A stretch of 64,000 nucleotides of DNA from contig NZ_CP016438.1 of NCBI RefSeq assembly GCF_001685355.1, positions 2,170,001-2,234,000 on the forward strand, written 5' to 3'. The DNA comes from Streptomyces lincolnensis. Its GTDB lineage: Bacteria > Actinomycetota > Actinomycetes > Streptomycetales > Streptomycetaceae. Numbering within the stretch: the first letter of the stretch is position 1; each line of letters starts with the position of its first letter. Below are positions 59,827-64,000 of the stretch, piece by piece. The position numbers were made by a program, and so were the translations under genes. The notes under the pieces are model-generated. The model was given only the letters and a program-made list of their open reading frames with translations. It was not told where the DNA came from and ran no database searches.

Positions 59827-60045
59827 CTACTGTCCGCCTTTTTGCACAAATGAGCGAACGAAGTCCTCTGCGTTCTCCTCGAGCACATCATCGATTTCGT
59901 CCAGAACCGAGTCGACATCGTCGCTCAGCTTCTCCTGGCGCTCCTTGAGGTCTTCGGAACCCTGCGCCTCCGCAGTCTGCTCCTCGACCTCCTCGGTGTT
60001 GCGCGTTGCCTTCTGCTGTCCGCCGCCGGTGTCCTTGGTCGCCAT
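59827..60045 (-). CDS. pup: Prokaryotic ubiquitin-like protein Pup
   Basis: A 72-residue, acidic, largely disordered protein. The conserved C-terminal half reads DDVDSVLDEIDDVLEENAED and ends FVRSFVQKGGQ. The terminal Gln must be deamidated by Dop before ligation. It is the first gene of the pup-endo-prcB-prcA unit, downstream of dop. Confidence 0.97.
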   Translation of the reverse strand: MATKDTGGGQQKATRNTEEVEEQTAEAQGSEDLKERQEKLSDDVDSVLDEIDDVLEENAEDFVRSFVQKGGQ

Positions 60046-60200
60046 AACCCCTCACCCCGCTCGGTTCGACGTTCTTGATCAGACCCTACAAGCAGGGTCC
60101 GACATCGGCCCCGCAGTCACTACAACGTACGGGGGCCATCTCGATGATTCCCTCTGGCCGGGTTTTCCACCCTGCCGGACCGTCCGGCATGCGTGCCCGC

Positions 60201-61712
60201 TCAGCCGCCCGACAGCACCCTGACCAGGTCTTCCGCCGTGCGACAGCGGTCCAGGAGCTCCTTGACGTGATTTCGCGTTCCGCGTAGCGGTTCCAGGGTT
60301 GGGACGCGCTGGAGGGAGTCGCGCCCCGGCAGGTCGAAGATGACCGAGTCCCAGGAGGCCGCCGCCACGTCGTCGGCGTACTGCTCCAGGCAGCGGCCGC
60401 GGAAGTACGCGCGGGTGTCCTCCGGGGGCTTCGTACGGGCCCGCTCGACGTCGGGCTCGGCCAGGAGCCGCTTGATGCGTCCGCGGGCCGCCAGACGGTT
60501 GTAGAGGCCCTTCTCGGCGCGCACGTCGGCGTACTGGAGGTCGAGGAGGTGGAGCTTGGCCGCGTCCCAGTCCAGGCCGTCCCGGCGCCGGTAGCCCTCC
60601 ATGAGCTCCCGCTTGGCGACCCAGTCCAGCTCGCCGGCCAGACTCATCGGGTCGTTCTCCAGGCGGTTGAGGGTGTCCTCCCAGCGGGCCAGGACGTCCT
60701 TGGTCTGCTCGTCGGCGTCCGCGCCGTACCGCTCCTCCACGTACTTGCGGGACAGCTCGTAGTACTCCATCTGAAGCTGGACCGCGGTGAGTGTGCGGCC
60801 GCTGCGGAGCGTGATCAGCCGCTCCAGCGACGGATCGTGGGAGACCTGGTGAAGGGTGCGTACGGGCTGGTCCACCGCCAGGTCCACGGCGATGAAACCG
60901 TCCTCGATCATGGACAGGACGAGCGCCGTCGTGCCCAGCTTGAGGTAGGTGGAGATCTCCGAGAGGTTCGCGTCGCCAATGATCACGTGCAGGCGGCGGT
61001 ACTTCTCGGCGTCGGCGTGCGGCTCGTCGCGGGTGTTGATGATCGGGCGCTTGAGCGTGGTCTCCAGGCCGACCTCGACCTCGAAGTAGTCCGCGCGCTG
61101 ACTGAGCTGGAAGCCGTGCTCGTGGCCGTCCTGGCCGATGCCGACGCGGCCGGCGCCGGTGACGACCTGGCGGGAGACGAAGAAGGGCGTGAGGTGGCGC
61201 ACGATGTCCGAGAAGGGGGTCTCCCGCTTCATCAGGTAGTTCTCGTGCGTGCCGTAGGAGGCGCCCTTGTTGTCGGTGTTGTTCTTGTAGAGGTGGATCG
61301 GCTGGGCGCCCGGGAGCTGCGCCGCGCGCTCGGCGGCCTCCGCCATGATGCGCTCGCCGGCCTTGTCCCACAGGACGGCGTCCATCGGGTTGGTCACCTC
61401 GGGAGCGCTGTACTCCGGGTGCGCGTGGTCCACGTACAGCCGCGCGCCGTTGGTGAGGATGACATTGGCGAGACCGATGTCCTCGTCGGTGAGCTGACTG
61501 GAGTCGGCGGCCTCGCGGGCGAGGTCGAAGCCCCGCGCGTCCCGCAGCGGGTTCTCCTCCTCGAAGTCCCAGCGGGCCCGCCGGGCCCGGTGCATCGCCG
61601 CCGCGTAGGCGTTGACGATCTGGGACGAGGTGAGCATGGCATTGGCGTTGGGGTGGCCGGGGACGGAGATCCCGTACTCCGTCTCGATACCCATTACTCG
61701 CCGTACGGTCAT
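60201..61712 (-). CDS. dop: Pup deamidase/depupylase Dop
   Basis: A 503-residue PafA paralogue: [20 protein letters not shown] at the N-terminus, [20 protein letters not shown], the Dop-specific flexible loop region near residues 45-85, and [20 protein letters not shown]. It deamidates the Pup C-terminal Gln and removes Pup from substrates. ATG 61712; the conserved part begins at ATG 61694. The 155-bp gap before pup probably contains the pup promoter. Confidence 0.97.
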   Translation of the reverse strand: MTVRRVMGIETEYGISVPGHPNANAMLTSSQIVNAYAAAMHRARRARWDFEEENPLRDARGFDLAREAADSSQLTDEDIGLANVILTNGARLYVDHAHPEYSAPEVTNPMDAVLWDKAGERIMAEAAERAAQLPGAQPIHLYKNNTDNKGASYGTHENYLMKRETPFSDIVRHLTPFFVSRQVVTGAGRVGIGQDGHEHGFQLSQRADYFEVEVGLETTLKRPIINTRDEPHADAEKYRRLHVIIGDANLSEISTYLKLGTTALVLSMIEDGFIAVDLAVDQPVRTLHQVSHDPSLERLITLRSGRTLTAVQLQMEYYELSRKYVEERYGADADEQTKDVLARWEDTLNRLENDPMSLAGELDWVAKRELMEGYRRRDGLDWDAAKLHLLDLQYADVRAEKGLYNRLAARGRIKRLLAEPDVERARTKPPEDTRAYFRGRCLEQYADDVAAASWDSVIFDLPGRDSLQRVPTLEPLRGTRNHVKELLDRCRTAEDLVRVLSGG

Positions 61713-61895
61713 GCGGCCCTCCTTGCCCGGCGGCGCCCTCGGTCGGGGGCGGCGCTCAAGTACCGCTGGCGCTCCGGTGCGTGTGCGGTGCCCGTCCCCG
61801 CACTGCGCGACTCGGCGGTACCGAAGAGCCTAGAACGGCTTTGCGCTGGTGGGGAGATCATTTGCGTCATTGCCTTGGGGTCGAGCGTTCGCCTG

Positions 61896-61939
61896 AAAAA
61901 CAGTCGGCTGCGGGTACCCGCTGAGGGCACCCGCAGCCG
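61896..61939 (-). terminator. Rho-independent terminator downstream of arc
   Basis: CGGCTGCGGGT (61905-61915) pairs with ACCCGCAGCCG (61929-61939). On the minus strand the stem is followed by CTGTTTTTC (complement of 61895-61904), a rare example here of a hairpin with a T tract. Confidence 0.85.
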
Positions 61940-61948
61940 CCCTGTTTC

Positions 61949-63715
61949 TTACAGGTACTGACCGGTGTTGGCCACCGTGTCGATGGAGCGTCCGGTGTCC
62001 GCGCCCTGCTTTCCGGTGATCAGGGTACGGATGTAGACGATCCGCTCGCCCTTCTTTCCGGAGATACGGGCCCAGTCGTCCGGGTTGGTGGTGTTCGGCA
62101 GGTCCTCGTTCTCCTTGAACTCGTCCACGCAGGCCTGGAGGAGGTGGGAGACGCGCAGACCCTTCTGGCTGTGGTCGAGGAAGTCCTTGATCGCCATCTT
62201 CTTGGCGCGGCCCACGATGTTCTCGATCATGGCGCCGGAGTTGAAGTCCTTGAAGTAGAGGACTTCCTTGTCGCCGTTGGCGTAGGTGACTTCCAGGAAG
62301 CGGTTCTCCTCGGACTCGGCGTACATGTGTTCCACGGCCGTCTGGATCATGCTCTGGACGGTGGTGGTCCTGCTGCCGCTGTGCTCGCCGAGGTCGTCGG
62401 AGTGCAGCGGGAGGCGCTCGGTCAGGTACTTGCCGAAGATGTCCTTGGCGGCCTCGGCGTCGGGACGCTCGATCTTGATCTTCACGTCCAGGCGGCCGGG
62501 GCGCAGGATGGCGGGGTCGATCATGTCCTCGCGGTTGGAGGCACCGATCACGACCACGTTCTGGAGGCCTTCCACACCGTCGATCTCGGCGAGCAGCTGC
62601 GGGACGATGGTGTTCTCCACGTCCGAGCTGACACCGGAGCCACGGGTGCGGAACAGGGACTCCATCTCGTCGAAGAAGACGATGACGGGAGTGCCCTCGG
62701 AGGCCTTCTCACGTGCACGCTGGAAGACGAGGCGGATCTGCCGCTCGGTCTCGCCGACGTACTTGTTGAGGAGCTCCGGGCCCTTGATGTTGAGGAAGAA
62801 GCTCTTGCCGGTGGCCTGGCCGGTGACCTCGGCGACCTTCTTGGCCAGCGAGTTGGCGACGGCCTTGGCGATGAGCGTCTTGCCGCATCCGGGGGGCCCG
62901 TACAGCAGCACGCCCTTGGGCGGCCGCAGTTCGTGCTCCTTGAACAGGTCGGGGTAGAGGTACGGAAGCTCGACGGCGTCGCGGATGGCCTCGATCTGGC
63001 CACCGAGTCCACCGATCTGCTCGTAGCCGATGTCGGGGACCTCTTCGAGGACGAGCTCCTCGACCTCGCTCTTGGGAACGACCTCGTAGACGTAACCGGA
63101 GCGGGGTTCGAGCAGCAGGGCGTCGCCGGGGCGGATGGTGACGTCCATCAGCGGCTCGGCGAGCCGTACCACCCGTTCCTCGTCGGTGTGCCCCTGTACG
63201 AGGGCGCGCTCGCCGTCCTCGAGGATCTCCTTGAGGGTGACGATGTCGCCGACGCTCTCGTACTCCATGGCCTCGACCACGTTGAGAGCTTCGTTGAGCA
63301 TCACTTCCTGGCCGCGCCTGAGCTCTTCGAGCTCGACGCTCGGGCTGACGTTCACCCGCAGCTTGCGGCCGCCGGTGAAGATGTCGGCCGTGCCGTCCTC
63401 GTTCGCTTCGAGGAAGACACCGAAGCCGGCCGGCGGCTGTGCGAGCCGGTCGACCTCCTCCTTGAGGGCCACGATCTGGTCGCGGGCCTCACGGAGCGTG
63501 TTCGCCAGCCGCTCGTTCTGCGCGGACACGCCGGCCAGATTGGTCTGCAGCTCGACGATCCGCTCTTCGAGAATCCTCGTGTGTCGCGGAGAGTCGGCGA
63601 GCTTGCGTCGCAGGACGGCGATCTCCTGCTCAAGGTAGGCAATCTGCCCGGCAGGGTCGTCGGACCCTCGTCCCGGGCGGATGCCGCGGTTCATGTCGTC
63701 GTCGTGGGCTGCCAC
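61949..63715 (-). CDS. arc: Proteasome-activating AAA+ ATPase ARC (Mpa)
   Basis: A 588-residue ATPase. N-terminal coiled coil (about 20-90, [20 protein letters not shown]), which binds Pup, then two OB folds (about 95-240) and the AAA module with Walker [12 protein letters not shown], Walker [10 protein letters not shown] and an Arg-finger region. It ends in GQYL, the C-terminal motif that docks into the 20S alpha ring and opens the gate. The GTG at 63715 follows GGAGG by 8 nt. Confidence 0.97.
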   Translation of the reverse strand: MAAHDDDMNRGIRPGRGSDDPAGQIAYLEQEIAVLRRKLADSPRHTRILEERIVELQTNLAGVSAQNERLANTLREARDQIVALKEEVDRLAQPPAGFGVFLEANEDGTADIFTGGRKLRVNVSPSVELEELRRGQEVMLNEALNVVEAMEYESVGDIVTLKEILEDGERALVQGHTDEERVVRLAEPLMDVTIRPGDALLLEPRSGYVYEVVPKSEVEELVLEEVPDIGYEQIGGLGGQIEAIRDAVELPYLYPDLFKEHELRPPKGVLLYGPPGCGKTLIAKAVANSLAKKVAEVTGQATGKSFFLNIKGPELLNKYVGETERQIRLVFQRAREKASEGTPVIVFFDEMESLFRTRGSGVSSDVENTIVPQLLAEIDGVEGLQNVVVIGASNREDMIDPAILRPGRLDVKIKIERPDAEAAKDIFGKYLTERLPLHSDDLGEHSGSRTTTVQSMIQTAVEHMYAESEENRFLEVTYANGDKEVLYFKDFNSGAMIENIVGRAKKMAIKDFLDHSQKGLRVSHLLQACVDEFKENEDLPNTTNPDDWARISGKKGERIVYIRTLITGKQGADTGRSIDTVANTGQYL

Positions 63716-63959
63716 GGTCCTCACCTCCTCCAAGGGGAGCTGGACGCTTCCAGACCCTACCTGGGTGGGTGTCGATTGAAACCCCTAGATCACAAAGACG
63801 GTCGGGGTGTGTCCGATCTTCACCCTTGCGCTCTCCCTCACGCCAGGGGAATACCCACCGAACATGATTGGAAAGCCGTCGGAGGTAGGGTCACAGTGTT
63901 CAACACCCGTCAGAGCTGGCCGGATTCCCGGAACGCTCTGTACTTAAACGGCAGGAGAG
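63716..63959. promoter_or_regulatory. Divergent intergenic region upstream of arc and the next gene
   Basis: The 244-bp gap contains no gene. GTGTTCAACAC at 63897-63907 is a short palindrome, and two divergent promoters are expected. Nothing else was recognised. Confidence 0.4.
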
Positions 63960-64000
63960 ATGAGCGTGCAGCAGGAGGCCGAGGCCGGCGGCGAGGCACT
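63960..64000 (+). CDS. Start of an unidentified gene (truncated by window edge)
   Basis: ATG at 63960 is preceded by GGCAGGAGAG and opens MSVQQEAEAGGEA before the edge. Thirteen codons are too few for identification. Confidence 0.5.
   Translation, partial: MSVQQEAEAGGEA

Overview
The window is high-GC actinobacterial chromosome, almost certainly Streptomyces. Many GTG starts, frequent 4-nt start/stop overlaps, a Cvn9 (rar) conservon, a pup/dop/prcBA/arc proteasome locus next to pafABC-tatAC, and typical Streptomyces intergenic repeats all point there. Gene order follows, from memory, the S. coelicolor SCO1613-SCO1648 block, but several accessory modules interrupt it.

Layout. 1-2.3 kb: partial GlnA4-type glutamylamide synthetase, GntR regulator and PuuD-type amidotransferase (amine or ethanolamine nitrogen use). 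2.4-5.8 kb: LysR regulator divergent from a TDT transporter, then a BtuF-like metal receptor and an XRE-cupin regulator. 6.2-9.9 kb: glycine betaine/proline ABC transporter whose permease is fused to two substrate-binding domains. 10.2-14.8 kb: 5'-3' exonuclease-like protein, siderophore-interacting protein under an iron box, PadR-controlled ABC exporter. 15-16.5 kb: an APC permease whose 3' end has been replaced by a 5-kb integrated element (about 16411-21429). The element carries a broken integrase, an inverted excisionase fragment, a WhiJ-like XRE(DUF5753)/DUF6879 set and small proteins. The original permease tail lies stranded at 21415-21546. 21.6-24.1 kb: two-gene terpene synthase/P450 operon. 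25-30.6 kb: pseudouridine synthase and the Cvn9 operon (sensor, Roadblock, DUF742, GTPase, P450). 30.9-38.3 kb: TetR regulator divergent from a carboxylase/allophanate hydrolase operon with two DUF1989 proteins, better read as guanidine than urea assimilation. 38.4-41.2 kb: Ski2/HelY-type helicase. 41.4-48 kb: vancomycin-resistance island (vanHAX, murF2, vanK, vanS) in which vanR is reduced to a 22-codon remnant. 48-64 kb: tatC, tatA, pafC, pafB, two FKBPs, pafA, MFS/LacI pair, prcA, prcB, endonuclease VII-like gene, pup, dop, arc, and the start of another gene.

How parts may work together. The permease at 14977 and the guanidine operon at 31681 share a nearly identical palindrome upstream, suggesting one regulon, perhaps under the TetR protein at 30851. 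Both outward van promoters carry the same 22-bp box, but the regulator expected to bind it is deleted locally. The most interesting points are this orphaned van island, the permease gene re-tailed by an inactivated integrative element, the shared operator, and a terpene cyclase with unusual metal-binding motifs.
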